Source: Bacteriovoracaceae bacterium UBA7317 (lineage in GTDB: Bacteria > Bdellovibrionota > Bacteriovoracia > Bacteriovoracales > Bacteriovoracaceae). Taken from it: 27,233 bases of DNA. A program made the position numbers and the translations under genes. The stretch covers positions 1 through 27,233 of the forward strand of contig DKQD01000003.1 in assembly GCA_002474345.1 (NCBI GenBank). Reading direction: 5' to 3'. Positions 8,503 to 16,853 of the stretch are shown piece after piece. Position 1 is the stretch's first letter, and each line of letters begins with the position of its first letter. The notes beneath the pieces are model-generated. The model was not told the DNA's origin. It saw only the letters and a list, made by a program, of their open reading frames with translations, and did not search any database.

Positions 8503-9675
8503 GATTATAGACAAAATAAGTTCTTTTCTTGCCTTATCAATCGCTTCTCCCAGTTCTTTCCCCTGAAACTTAGATTCAAGGTGGCTAAGGTTTAAGGTTT
8601 TAAGCTCTTTGATGAGATAAAACATTTTAGAAGATATTTCCGAGCTATTTTCATTTCCATAAAGAATTTTGGACTCAATTTCTATGCACTTAAGGTAATC
8701 AGGTAGGATTGTATGGTTTTGATGAAATGCTTTGAGCTTTTTAAGCAAATCTAGTATTTCTTCAGGAGATGATTCTAGTAAATTATGTCCTATTTTATTA
8801 TGCTTGGCCGTTTGAAGGCAAAGTTGTTTGGCCTTTTGGGGAAAACGAAGGTCTTCTAAGAAAAACTCTAATTTTTTTATATCCTTTTCCCTTTGGGCCT
8901 TTTTAGGGGCCTTACCAAATATCATAAAGAAACAGGAGAAAAGGAGGTCTAGAGAAAAGTCAAATGCTTTGGCCAAATCCAAAATCTGAAATGAGTAATC
9001 CCAGTCACTTATATTTAAATCATTGTTTTTACATGATTTTAAGGACGTTAAAGAAGCAAAGAGCTCTTTGAGGGCTTGGCATTTTTCAAGAGTTTCGAAG
9101 AACAGGTATGGTTTTGGCGCTAAAAAGGCTTTAGACAATTCTTCCAAAACTCTCTCACTTGAGAGGGTTTTTAATTCTCCTGAATGGGTGATTTTTGTCA
9201 TAAGTTCTAGAGTTTGAGGGGCAATAGAGAACTCTGGGAACCGTGCATGAAACCGTGCAACCCTAAGAACTCTAAGAGGATCTTCAATAAAATGAGGAGA
9301 AACATGTTTTAGAACTTTATTTTTGAGGTCTTTTTGACCTTTAAAAGGATCAATAATCTCCTTTGATTCTTCATCCATTGCCATTGCATTAATGGTCAGG
9401 TCTCTTCTAATTAGGTCTTCTTCAAGAGTTACATTGGGAGTAAATTCAAAAATGAAAGCTTTATGACCTTTCCCTTTTTTTATTTCCTTTCTTGCCAGTG
9501 CATATTCGCTTCCAGTTTTTGGGTGGATAAAAACGGGAAATGCTTTTCCTACTCTTTTGAAGCCTTTTTTCTCCATTTCTTTTTCAGTGGCCCCTACGAC
9601 AACATAATCTAGGTCGGTTGGGGTTTCACCTAATATTTTGTCCCTTACAGCCCCACCAACCAGGTAAATATTCAT
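8491..9675 (-). CDS. cca: CCA tRNA nucleotidyltransferase
   Basis: Adds or repairs the 3' CCA of tRNAs using CTP and ATP, in the cytoplasm. The N-terminal catalytic core has all class II landmarks: YLVGGAVRD near residues 4-12, the metal-binding DLD in PTDLDYVVVG, the RRDLTINAMAMD motif, DPFKGQKDL, and EDPLRVLRVARFHARF carrying the EDxxR nucleotide-recognition element. Length (394 residues) is close to the E. coli enzyme (412), but I see no HD phosphohydrolase motif in the C-terminal half, which is divergent. The ATG at 9675 is preferred over the adjacent TTG at 9678 because AGGAGG lies 7 bases before it. It is convergent with the kinase gene and divergent from the GST-like gene. Confidence 0.93.
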   Translation of the reverse strand: MNIYLVGGAVRDKILGETPTDLDYVVVGATEKEMEKKGFKRVGKAFPVFIHPKTGSEYALARKEIKKGKGHKAFIFEFTPNVTLEEDLIRRDLTINAMAMDEESKEIIDPFKGQKDLKNKVLKHVSPHFIEDPLRVLRVARFHARFPEFSIAPQTLELMTKITHSGELKTLSSERVLEELSKAFLAPKPYLFFETLEKCQALKELFASLTSLKSCKNNDLNISDWDYSFQILDLAKAFDFSLDLLFSCFFMIFGKAPKKAQREKDIKKLEFFLEDLRFPQKAKQLCLQTAKHNKIGHNLLESSPEEILDLLKKLKAFHQNHTILPDYLKCIEIESKILYGNENSSEISSKMFYLIKELKTLNLSHLESKFQGKELGEAIDKARKELILSIIKKP

Positions 9676-9843
9676 CAAATGACCTCCTTCTTAGTCCTAT
9701 TTTCTCTGAATTTAAAAGGGTTTGGCCAGTGGAGGGGCAAAATTGTGAGCCTTTATGGACTTTTAACCACCTGTAAAATAAATAGTAGGCTTTTTTTTAG
9801 GTATCCTTTTCATTATGCCTTTGGGTGTAGGGAGATTGATTTA

Positions 9844-10548
9844 ATGATTAAGGTAAAGGAAATTGTGAAAGATGGAAAGTTCCCCATTGACCCCTTTTCA
9901 TGGCAGGTTCGCTTTTCTATTAACCATGTAAAAGCAAATTGTGAGTTTATAAAGGTTCCTTGGGATCAAACACCCGAAATTCTTGAGTTGAAAAATGAGG
10001 CACCAGTTTTAATTGATGGTGAAAGAGTTATAAAAGGAGCTTTCCAAATTACTAAATACCTAGAAAGAAACTTTACAGATTCCCCAAGTCTTTTTGGAGG
10101 ATCAGCAGGGCTAGGGGCCTCTAGATTTATTGATTTTTGGGCCTTTGATGTTTTGCTCGAGGAAGTTTATGCTCTGATTATGGTTGACTTGGCCGAGGAA
10201 AATCTGACGATAGATTCTACAAGAAGGAGTGCATGGGAAAATAAAATAAATTCACTTTGGGGGGATATAAAGTTTAGTGAACTCAAGGATTTACGTAACG
10301 AGAGAAGAAAATACTTCCAAGATGTAATGCTCAAGCCCCTAAGAAAAACAATAACAGCGAGTACATTTTTAGGCGGAGATTCACCAGCTTTTAGCGATTA
10401 TGCTGTTGCTGGAATTTTTTATTGGGCAAGAACGTTGAGTTGTTTTGAGATTTTAGAATCAGGAGATCCGGTTTTTTCTTGGCTGGAGGAGGTTTTAAAT
10501 TTATATTCAAGTCAGTTTAAGAGACCAGAGGATGCACCAATGGCCTAA
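9844..10548 (+). CDS. Glutathione S-transferase family protein
   Basis: Cytosolic thioredoxin-fold protein of 234 residues. The N-terminal domain has DPFSWQVRFSINHV, matching the S/C-x-F-S/C-W-(R/Q) active-site helix of LigE/plant-like GSTs. A cis-Pro segment follows in EAPVLIDGERVIKGAFQI, then the domain-1 end ITKYLERNF and SLFGG. The rest is helical, as in the GST C-terminal domain (TFLGGDSPAFSDYAVAGIFYW, the N-capping box region). The ATG at 9844 is preferred: AGGGAG lies upstream and the fold starts there. A same-frame ATG at 9679 would add 55 non-GST-like residues and overlap the cca ribosome site. Substrate unknown. The marC gene follows after 28 bases. Confidence 0.82.
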   Translation: MIKVKEIVKDGKFPIDPFSWQVRFSINHVKANCEFIKVPWDQTPEILELKNEAPVLIDGERVIKGAFQITKYLERNFTDSPSLFGGSAGLGASRFIDFWAFDVLLEEVYALIMVDLAEENLTIDSTRRSAWENKINSLWGDIKFSELKDLRNERRKYFQDVMLKPLRKTITASTFLGGDSPAFSDYAVAGIFYWARTLSCFEILESGDPVFSWLEEVLNLYSSQFKRPEDAPMA

Positions 10549-10576
10549 AGATTGTTTGAACGTTAAAGGAAAAACC

Positions 10577-11146
10577 ATGATTGGATCTTTTCAATTTAAA
10601 GAAATTCTCTCTGTGACCCTTGTTTTATTCTCCGTTATTGATATTTTGGGCTCAATTCCCATTATTATTGATTTAAGAAAAAAAAATAGAGTTATAAACC
10701 CTGGAAAAGCCACGCTAGTTTCTGGCGTTTTAATGATCCTCTTCCTTTACATAGGTGAAAATATATTAAAATTATTTGCTCTTGATGTTCAGTCCTTTGC
10801 CTTAGCAGGCTCTTTGGTGATGTTTTTAATAGGGATGGAAATGGTTTTAAATGTTGTAATATTTAAGCCAGAGCCAGAAATATCAAGTACTTCGGTCGTT
10901 CCCTTGGCGTTTCCTCTAATAGCCGGAGCTGGAACTATGACTACTTTGATATCCTTACGTGCTGAATTTCAAAAAGTTAACATCCTTTTAGGTGTCCTTT
11001 TAAACCTAATTTTTGTTTATGCCGTCCTTCGGGGCTCTGGCTGGATATCGAGAAAGTTGGGTGTTGGAGGTGCTAATGTTTTAAGGTCTGTTTCAGGCAT
11101 AATTTTACTTGCTATTTCCATAAAGATTTTCAAAAAGAACCTTTGA
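10577..11146 (+). CDS. MarC family integral membrane protein
   Basis: Inner-membrane protein of 190 residues with six hydrophobic segments in the MarC arrangement. Recognisable stretches are FSVIDILGSIPIIIDL in the first segment, FALAGSLVMFLIGMEM in the third, VVPLAFPLIAGAGTMTTLI (the most conserved MarC motif), and VLRSVSGIILLAISIKI at the end. MarC proteins have no established biochemical role; the old multiple-antibiotic-resistance link was not upheld. The ATG at 10577 follows AAAGGA with good spacing. A same-frame ATG at 10532 overlaps the GST-like gene and would add 15 polar residues. Probably co-transcribed with the GST-like gene. Confidence 0.9.
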   Translation: MIGSFQFKEILSVTLVLFSVIDILGSIPIIIDLRKKNRVINPGKATLVSGVLMILFLYIGENILKLFALDVQSFALAGSLVMFLIGMEMVLNVVIFKPEPEISSTSVVPLAFPLIAGAGTMTTLISLRAEFQKVNILLGVLLNLIFVYAVLRGSGWISRKLGVGGANVLRSVSGIILLAISIKIFKKNL

Positions 11147-11354
11147 TAAAAATGTTAAAAATAAGAGGTATTTTGACTTAAACTATTGGCATTGTAAGTT
11201 AATGAAATTTTTCACTTTATCTCCATATCTTAACATTTCCAAATATATTTCTTTGTTCTAAACTCTAAAATAAAAAAAACTATATTGTAAGTATCTAAAA
11301 CTATTACCTTTTTTTTATAAGTTACCTAAAGTTGATAAAAAAAAACGGTTAGGT

Positions 11355-11372
11355 GTTAATATAATTATTAAC
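11355..11372. promoter_or_regulatory. Palindromic operator-like site over a -10 hexamer
   Basis: GTTAATA (11355-11361), TAAT, TATTAAC (11366-11372) is a perfect 7+4+7 inverted repeat. A perfect TATAAT (11360-11365) lies within it. It sits 53 bases before the preferred start of the small Cys-rich gene, in an otherwise featureless AT-rich gap (11147-11424). A dimeric repressor bound here would cover the promoter. The A-T content makes chance palindromes likelier than in average DNA. Confidence 0.4.
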
Positions 11373-11424
11373 GAATCTTAAAAAAGTTTGGATGATGAAA
11401 TTTAAAAAAAAGGGGAAAAGATTA

Positions 11425-11628
11425 ATGGAAGAAAATGAAGCGAGCACTTGTTCTTGTTCTATTTGTGGAACTAAAAAAGGCCCGTTTTTTATTGTCTCGC
11501 ATGAATTAAAAAGTGTTAAGGAGAATCATCATAGTGTAAGCTTGGTAACAACTAGAATTTGTAAAAGTTGCCAAGTTATTTCTCTTAAATCACTTTTAAT
11601 GGCTGCAAATCTAATTAGAAAAAGTTAG
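11425..11628 (+). CDS. Small cysteine-rich (zinc-ribbon-like) hypothetical protein
   Basis: I do not recognise a family. The product is 67 residues with CSCSIC near residues 9-14 and RICKSC near residues 44-49. These two CxxC knuckles, about 33 residues apart, suit a single bound zinc ion. The segment between is strand-like with a His pair (ENHHS), and the C-terminus is a basic, hydrophobic helix (SLKSLLMAANLIRKS). The ATG at 11425 has AGGGGA at 11411-11416 as ribosome site. Upstream same-frame ATGs at 11392/11395 lack one and would add a Lys-rich leader. It stands alone between its own promoter-like palindrome and a terminator, suggesting an independently regulated gene, perhaps regulatory or RNA-binding. 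That role is a guess. Confidence 0.65.
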   Translation: MEENEASTCSCSICGTKKGPFFIVSHELKSVKENHHSVSLVTTRICKSCQVISLKSLLMAANLIRKS

Positions 11629-11656
11629 ATTCTTCTAATCTAATTGGACTAATTTT
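11623..11656. terminator. Terminator after the Cys-rich gene
   Basis: AGTTAGATT (11623-11631), loop CTTCT, AATCTAATT (11637-11645) form a 9-pair stem including one G-U, with a TTTTTT run at 11653-11658 shortly after. The TAG stop at 11626-11628 is in the stem. It lies between convergent genes and may also serve the minus-strand operon ending at 11661. Confidence 0.55.
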
Positions 11657-11660
11657 TTCG

Positions 11661-12758
11661 TTAAGAAATATTCTTAAGTATTTTTATTCTGTACATTCCC
11701 ACTTTTTCTTTTCTTATTAGGTCCTTGTAATCTTTTGTGACGTCTTCATATCCTGTTTCATCTACTTCGGAAACTCGCAAGTAATAACGAAGGACGACAA
11801 TACTGTTAGCAGAAAGACATGGCTTTATATTTTGAAGGAAATTTTTTTCAATATTACCTGTAAAGTAAGACGGCACATCACTAAAAGAAAAAAAATCAAT
11901 ATTATCGATTTCTTTTACTAATTCAAAAATATCTTTTTGCTCGAGGTGTACCGAAGCGTTTCCTTCATTTAAACTTCTTTTTATATCATCAAAAACTGAT
12001 GGATCTGCCTCTATAGGAATACCTTCTTTAGTCATAACTTTTCCAAGAAATACAAGTTGAAGGAAAAAGCTTTCTTTTGCGACAATATTGTTTATAAGGT
12101 GGTCAAAGTTATTTAAGTAGTATTGAAAGTGACTTTCTTCAACGTTTTTTTCTATAAAGTGACCTTTATAGAGAAGAGCATTAAAAAAGCTCTTGTTTCC
12201 CATAAGAAAAACAAGAAAACGCCATCTTAAATGCGGAAAATCTCTTTTATAATAATTCAACTGATCTTCAATGGTGGAAAATTCAAAAAGTTTATCGTGT
12301 TGACTTCCCATTATTTTTTTTATGATTTTTGCCACGACTTGAAACGTCTTTTCCCACTTTCCTAAATAAAGGGGGGAAATCCAGTTAATTTCATCGTAAA
12401 GCCTTGAAAAAAAATGTTTACAATCATTTGAAAGTTCAAGTTCATTAAAAAGAGTATTTCTCTTTCTTGTGTTATCTTCAGGTTCATAAGGAGGGTATCC
12501 CCAGAATAAAAGATAGTCTTCAAGAGAAAATTCTTTGTAGCAGCTTGATCTTAACTCTGTAAGATGGATCTGCTCCTTAGAAAGGTCAACGCAATATAAA
12601 TCACTAGGGCCATGACATAAAAGAGGAAGACTTCGACCACCACTACCAGCAACTGCTAATACTTTTTTAGGATTTAATTTCTTAACCATCTCAACTTCAA
12701 ATGTTGTATCTTCGTTTCCAAGGGAGTAGTTAAGACTTTTAAAGTATTTTTCGGTCAT
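11661..12758 (-). CDS. DUF3419 / BtaA-like S-adenosylmethionine:diacylglycerol 3-amino-3-carboxypropyl transferase
   Basis: The N-terminus matches the DUF3419/BtaA pattern: LNYSLGNEDTTFEVEMV, then the SAM-binding loop VLAVAGSGGRSL (residues 34-44) and the acidic strand end DLYCVDLSKEQIHLTELR with Asp58. The C-terminal half keeps the family landmark IDFFSFSDVPSYF (FNLSDMFEY-like). BtaA moves the aminocarboxypropyl group of SAM to the glycerol of diacylglycerol, the first step to betaine lipids. Length (365) is close to BtaA (about 400). No BtaB-type N-methyltransferase gene is in the window, so the product may stay an unmethylated homoserine-type head group or the acceptor may differ. It is the last of four genes on this strand and its ATG overlaps the upstream stop (ATGA); GAGGAT precedes it. 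Family good; exact acceptor unknown. Confidence 0.8.
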   Translation of the reverse strand: MTEKYFKSLNYSLGNEDTTFEVEMVKKLNPKKVLAVAGSGGRSLPLLCHGPSDLYCVDLSKEQIHLTELRSSCYKEFSLEDYLLFWGYPPYEPEDNTRKRNTLFNELELSNDCKHFFSRLYDEINWISPLYLGKWEKTFQVVAKIIKKIMGSQHDKLFEFSTIEDQLNYYKRDFPHLRWRFLVFLMGNKSFFNALLYKGHFIEKNVEESHFQYYLNNFDHLINNIVAKESFFLQLVFLGKVMTKEGIPIEADPSVFDDIKRSLNEGNASVHLEQKDIFELVKEIDNIDFFSFSDVPSYFTGNIEKNFLQNIKPCLSANSIVVLRYYLRVSEVDETGYEDVTKDYKDLIRKEKVGMYRIKILKNIS

Positions 12759-14830
12759 GAGTTATCCTCACTTTTTTTAATTGACCAGGTTTTTAAGTTT
12801 TTTATTGCGTGCTCTCTACATAATTCAAATTCTTGATCTGTGACAAAACCCGAATGCCCCATAATTGCGGATAGTCTTACACCATGCTCAGATGCCATTT
12901 TATCAATTTCTAAAACCTTTTTATAATTAATATTTCTTGAAAGGGTAAAGTTTTCAAGTGTGCCATTAAGTGCAAGAAGAGCTGTCTCAGCAAGACATGC
13001 ATAGACCACATTTCCCTCAAGCCCAAGGTCAACTTTGCTATCAATATTGCCAGGAAGTTGAACTTCTCCACTTGCTATAACCATGACATCCGGTCTTTTA
13101 AGGGCGTCTTCCTCCTGAATATCAAAAGGTCGGCTCACATCGCAAATAACACAACCAGGTTTCACCATTTCAATATCTAAGATCTTTCTACCTTGAGCAC
13201 TTGTTGTGGTTATAATCAGGTCACAAGTACCAATGAGTTCGGGTTCTGGTGAGGTCGCGATTGTAATTTTTGTTGTAGGGTCTATATTTTCAATTTCATC
13301 TTTAAGTTCAAGAAGCTTATAGCCTCTAGGTGCAACAAGAATAACTTCGTCCCACCGTGAGGCAAGTACCTTTGCACTAACAGCACCAATGCTTCCTGTT
13401 GCACCGACGACCATAATTTTACCTTTCCATTTTCCATCATTCTTTTTTACTATCCCAATTTTTTGAACAGCTATTTTTGCGGCCCATAAAGTGGAAGCAG
13501 CGGAAAGACTATTTCCAGTTGTAACGGGAATAGGACTTCTTCTTGCTACAGTGACACCAGCATCACCTACAATTTTTGTATAGGCGCCAAGGCCAATGAT
13601 ATTAGCACCATCTTCTCTTGCCTTATAAGAGAGGTCGACTAATTTTTTATAAATCGTAGATGTGTCTGCCTCAAGAAGTTTTCTAGGAGTATCAGGAACT
13701 GCATAAATAATACCCTCTACTTCTTTTCCAGTTTTTTCGCTTACGATTCCTTTAATTTTACCATAGAAAAAACCTGGAAAATTAGAGGCCATATTTTCAA
13801 CTGATCTTTCAAGTGGTTTAGAGTAGCTTTTAAGCCATTTAAGAGATTTTGCCTTAAAAAGCATTTTGGCCGCAAGAGGGTGGATGATAAAAGCAAACGT
13901 TTCTTTTTTATTTGGTGTAGATGTTTTATCATAGCTTTTAATTTCTGGACCTAGTTTACTATCTCCAACCCAAGATAAAATTTCACTTGCACTTAAAGGA
14001 TTATTATTATTTTTTGTAAGCTGAAGAAGTCCCTCATAGAGAGCAAAACTAGAAAATGGAAAGTTTTTTAGAGAAGGTAGGCACGAGATAATATTTTTTA
14101 CACCATAAGATTTTAATTTTTTTTCTAAAAGAGGGTTCAGAAAGTCTATAATAAGAGTTTTTCCCCTTAGATGTTCTAAGTCAACACTTGAAATAGTTGA
14201 ATTCGTTCCTATAAATACGTGGGAAGAGAAGAATCTACGCAGACCTTTTCCTATGAGCACATCTTTTTCTGAAAAACTAGGAATATTTTTTTTTCTAAAA
14301 TTCATTTTTTTTAATAGATTTGAGGAAAGGGATAAAAACGTTTCTAATCTTCTTTTATTTCTAAAAATTGTTGGTAGGTGAAAAAAGTAATAAGGGTCAC
14401 AGAGCCTTATGTCGCCAGCAAATTCTTTAATAACATCAAGGCAATGAATAAATTGAGATCCGCAGTAAAAAGAGATTTTTTTATTGGCAATAAGCTCAGG
14501 TTCTCTTAAATAAACTTGTCTTAACATCCAGGGAAGATAAACCTCTTCGAGAATTTCACCGTCAAGTATGGGTGTTTGATCTGAGCTTAATTTCAGCTGA
14601 TTAGACGTTGGGTTTACTATATCTTTTCTTGGAAGGTGAATTCTATGTGGAATTCCTGAAAGACAAATGAGATCACATTCACCATCATATTTTTTAATAA
14701 GGTCTTTTGTTAAATTAAAATGAAAACCAGTAGAAAATTGGGTAATCCTAATTTCTTGACCTTCAAATTCAATAACTTTATCAAAGTTTGTGTTTCTGGA
14801 TGCATAGGCAAGGGAGAGGATGTGCTTCAT
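12755..14830 (-). CDS. Acyl-ACP-reductase-like oxidoreductase with an extra N-terminal domain
   Basis: Residues from about 310 to 690 align by eye with cyanobacterial long-chain acyl-ACP reductase (AAR), which makes fatty aldehydes from acyl-ACP. Shared elements are FAFIIHPL at the domain start, GANIIGLGAYTKIVGDAGV, PVTTGNSLSAAS, the nucleotide-binding GATGSIG (476-482), and VVYACLAETALLALNG, where Cys612 matches the catalytic cysteine of AAR. The C-terminal EIDKMASEHGVRLSAI also fits. AAR is about 340 residues; this protein has 691. Residues 1-300 are unrecognised: mixed alpha/beta, with CGSQFIHCLDVI and LRGKTLIIDFLNPLL, possibly a second nucleotide-binding or transferase-like fold. It overlaps both neighbours by 4 bases and has a strong ribosome site (GGGGGTGAAGG). 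Reductase family confident; the N-terminal role is unknown. Confidence 0.8.
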   Translation of the reverse strand: MKHILSLAYASRNTNFDKVIEFEGQEIRITQFSTGFHFNLTKDLIKKYDGECDLICLSGIPHRIHLPRKDIVNPTSNQLKLSSDQTPILDGEILEEVYLPWMLRQVYLREPELIANKKISFYCGSQFIHCLDVIKEFAGDIRLCDPYYFFHLPTIFRNKRRLETFLSLSSNLLKKMNFRKKNIPSFSEKDVLIGKGLRRFFSSHVFIGTNSTISSVDLEHLRGKTLIIDFLNPLLEKKLKSYGVKNIISCLPSLKNFPFSSFALYEGLLQLTKNNNNPLSASEILSWVGDSKLGPEIKSYDKTSTPNKKETFAFIIHPLAAKMLFKAKSLKWLKSYSKPLERSVENMASNFPGFFYGKIKGIVSEKTGKEVEGIIYAVPDTPRKLLEADTSTIYKKLVDLSYKAREDGANIIGLGAYTKIVGDAGVTVARRSPIPVTTGNSLSAASTLWAAKIAVQKIGIVKKNDGKWKGKIMVVGATGSIGAVSAKVLASRWDEVILVAPRGYKLLELKDEIENIDPTTKITIATSPEPELIGTCDLIITTTSAQGRKILDIEMVKPGCVICDVSRPFDIQEEDALKRPDVMVIASGEVQLPGNIDSKVDLGLEGNVVYACLAETALLALNGTLENFTLSRNINYKKVLEIDKMASEHGVRLSAIMGHSGFVTDQEFELCREHAIKNLKTWSIKKSEDNS

Positions 14831-15885
14831 CCTTCACCCCCTTCGAGGGCCTTTTCCCTAATTGGTTTAAAAATGTTTTCTTTGTATTTATTATAATCAC
14901 TTGTTTTTTCGCCCCTTAAATCTCTATTGAAATTTCTTTGATCATAAATGCATTTAGAGTACATATAGAGCAAAAGTTCTCGTGGAATTCCTAAAAGTTC
15001 CACCAGATGGGGACTAAACTTGGTATTAGGTAAAGGAAACGGCTTTGGATTTATTCCAACTGCTTTAAAACAATCTTTAATAAACTCATCAATTGTTGGA
15101 AGATTCGTACCAACCACATGATATGTTTTTAAAGGTAAATCATCCTGATCATTTTTAATTCCCTGGATAACAAAATATTTTGCGTGATCAACAGGAATAA
15201 TAGGGAAAATACTATCCTTGTTGTAAGGAATTGGGATAACAGGCAGAGAATTTAGAATATCTTTTTTATCCTTATTTTGAAGAAGAAACTCTGTGAAATA
15301 ATAAGGCCCATCAACCTTAGGGATATGACCTGTTTTTGAGTCTCCTATGATAACTCCTAGTCTATAAATTCTTCTTTTAATAGATTTTTTAAAATCCCAA
15401 TTCTGAACCTGAAATTCTGCAAAATATTTAGTTTCCGCATAACTATTGGAGAAAGATTGACCTTCATCGAGAACACTTTCGTAGTACGTTCCTGAGTGTG
15501 AACCACTGACAGCAATTGTGCTTATATAATGAAAAACATCTACATTTGGGCAAAGACCTGCAAAATAGAGAAGATTTTGTGTTCCAATAACATTATGGGA
15601 ATAACATTCAGATAAATTTCCTTCTATGTCATAAAAAGCTGCAATGTGAATGATTGAGTTAATCTCTTCTTTTATATCCTGATATTCTTTAGCATCCTCA
15701 ATAACATCCATGTTCAGGAGGTCCCCAACTATGAAGGATATCTTTTTTTCATTTGGGAATAAGCCTTTTGCTTTTTGTAAGCTTTGTTTTCTTATGAGAA
15801 GGTAAATGTGATCGAAGTGATCTATTAGATCCTTTAGGATATACCCACCCAAAAAACCTGTAGAGCCTGTCAGTAAAGCTTTCAC
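14827..15885 (-). CDS. Extended SDR / fatty-acyl-reductase-type NAD(P)-dependent oxidoreductase
   Basis: Rossmann-fold enzyme of 352 residues. Counting from the GTG, the nucleotide loop TGSTGFLGG is at 6-14, the strand-end VGDLLNMDV follows around 53-61, IIHIAAFYDI around 78-87, HYISTIAVSG gives Ser122/Thr123, and YAETK gives catalytic Tyr149 and Lys153. The SDR part resembles the NAD_binding_4 (Male_sterility) group: acyl reductases, aldehyde reductases and OleD-like enzymes. The C-terminus (KCIYDQRNFNRDL) is less conserved. The GTG at 15885 is preferred over the TTG at 15909 because it forms a GTGA overlap with the lipid-kinase stop, has AGAGGT upstream and puts the Rossmann loop at the usual position. 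Next to an acyl-ACP-reductase-like gene, it may reduce a fatty aldehyde or keto-lipid. Substrate not determined. Confidence 0.82.
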   Translation of the reverse strand: MKALLTGSTGFLGGYILKDLIDHFDHIYLLIRKQSLQKAKGLFPNEKKISFIVGDLLNMDVIEDAKEYQDIKEEINSIIHIAAFYDIEGNLSECYSHNVIGTQNLLYFAGLCPNVDVFHYISTIAVSGSHSGTYYESVLDEGQSFSNSYAETKYFAEFQVQNWDFKKSIKRRIYRLGVIIGDSKTGHIPKVDGPYYFTEFLLQNKDKKDILNSLPVIPIPYNKDSIFPIIPVDHAKYFVIQGIKNDQDDLPLKTYHVVGTNLPTIDEFIKDCFKAVGINPKPFPLPNTKFSPHLVELLGIPRELLLYMYSKCIYDQRNFNRDLRGEKTSDYNKYKENIFKPIREKALEGGEG

Positions 15886-16847
15886 GTTAATGTGACCTCT
15901 GCAACCCAATCAACAAGATCCTTACTTGGATCAACTGCATAAACTGTAAGGGCCTTTCTCTCAACTTTGATTTCCCATCGGTTTGATGGGGCAAAAACTT
16001 CACCATCCCCAAAAAACGAAATCATTTTCTCAGGATTATTATTAATGATTTCTAGCTCGCTTGTTTCGAAGGATTTGAAATGGGGATCATTTTGAGGCAG
16101 ATTTCCGTTTGAAAGCTCTAAGAGGGCTTTCAAAAGATCTTTTTTGTATGGATGAGTAAACAGGCTTACGTTGAAAGATCCATCAGAATTATTTGTCTCA
16201 GGTGCGACTATAAAAGAACCGGCCAAAGTAGATTGGTTATTGATTAAGACAGCAACAGCTTTTTCATGGGAGTGAAAGTTAGGGGACTTTAGTTCTAGAT
16301 CATAGTAGTCCAGTTTATCGGTTAAAATTTCATAACCAAGAAATAAAGAATAAATTTTACTTCCGGAGAGTTGCATGACTTTTTTGAAAAGGGGGTAGTC
16401 TTGTCGGAGGTCATTTATTTTAGCGGCAACTATACCACCAAGACCAATACCACCATTGGTTGCCATAAATTGCCCATTTATATTGATGAGGTCAATTTTT
16501 TTCTTAGTTTCAAGTCTTATACATTGAATAATTTGTTCGATATCTTTTGGGTCACTTAGTTCGCTTGCAAGGTCATTTGCAGTGCCCGCAGGAATAACAA
16601 GTAGACCAACTTCTGTTTTTGCTATATTTTGAATAACCGTATTTGCTGTTCCATCACCACCAACACTAATGATAGCATCAACTTTATCCTCGATGTCTTC
16701 TTTAAGGTTTTGATTAAGTTCCTCAATGGACGAAGGTGTTTTAAAAATGAGATGACTTCTAAAAAGCTGTCTAGTTATTTTCTTCCTCCAATGATCATAA
16801 GATGTATTGGAGGCCCTTTTGTTGAGGTAAATAGTTATCTTTTGCAT
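15882..16847 (-). CDS. Diacylglycerol/sphingosine kinase-family lipid kinase
   Basis: DAGK catalytic-domain protein of 321 residues, first gene of the minus-strand lipid operon. Counting from the ATG at 16847, the ATP-binding motif SVGGDGTANT is at 61-70 and the paired loop VIPAGTANDLASEL follows at 84-97. MATNGGIGLGGIVAAKI and, near the C-terminus, FFGDGEVFAPSNRWEI match the second and closing motifs of the YegS/DgkB/sphingosine-kinase fold. These enzymes phosphorylate a lipid hydroxyl, such as diacylglycerol or a long-chain base, at the cytoplasmic membrane face. A same-frame TTG at 16895 would add 16 residues; the ATG is chosen because MQKITIYLNKRAS is the standard beginning and AAGGG lies 7 bases upstream. 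The stop overlaps the next start (GTGA). Lipid substrate unknown. Confidence 0.9.
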   Translation of the reverse strand: MQKITIYLNKRASNTSYDHWRKKITRQLFRSHLIFKTPSSIEELNQNLKEDIEDKVDAIISVGGDGTANTVIQNIAKTEVGLLVIPAGTANDLASELSDPKDIEQIIQCIRLETKKKIDLININGQFMATNGGIGLGGIVAAKINDLRQDYPLFKKVMQLSGSKIYSLFLGYEILTDKLDYYDLELKSPNFHSHEKAVAVLINNQSTLAGSFIVAPETNNSDGSFNVSLFTHPYKKDLLKALLELSNGNLPQNDPHFKSFETSELEIINNNPEKMISFFGDGEVFAPSNRWEIKVERKALTVYAVDPSKDLVDWVAEVTLT

Positions 16848-16853
16848 AAATTG

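Noticed and set aside
9741..9810. Terminator-like AGCCT...AGGCT followed by T8 in the cca-GST spacer
   Set aside because: Only five pairs closing a loop of about 35 bases; no gene on that strand ends just upstream.
9679..9843. N-terminal extension of the GST-like protein
   Set aside because: The 55 residues have no GST similarity, the ATG overlaps the cca ribosome site, and the ATG at 9844 has its own ribosome site.
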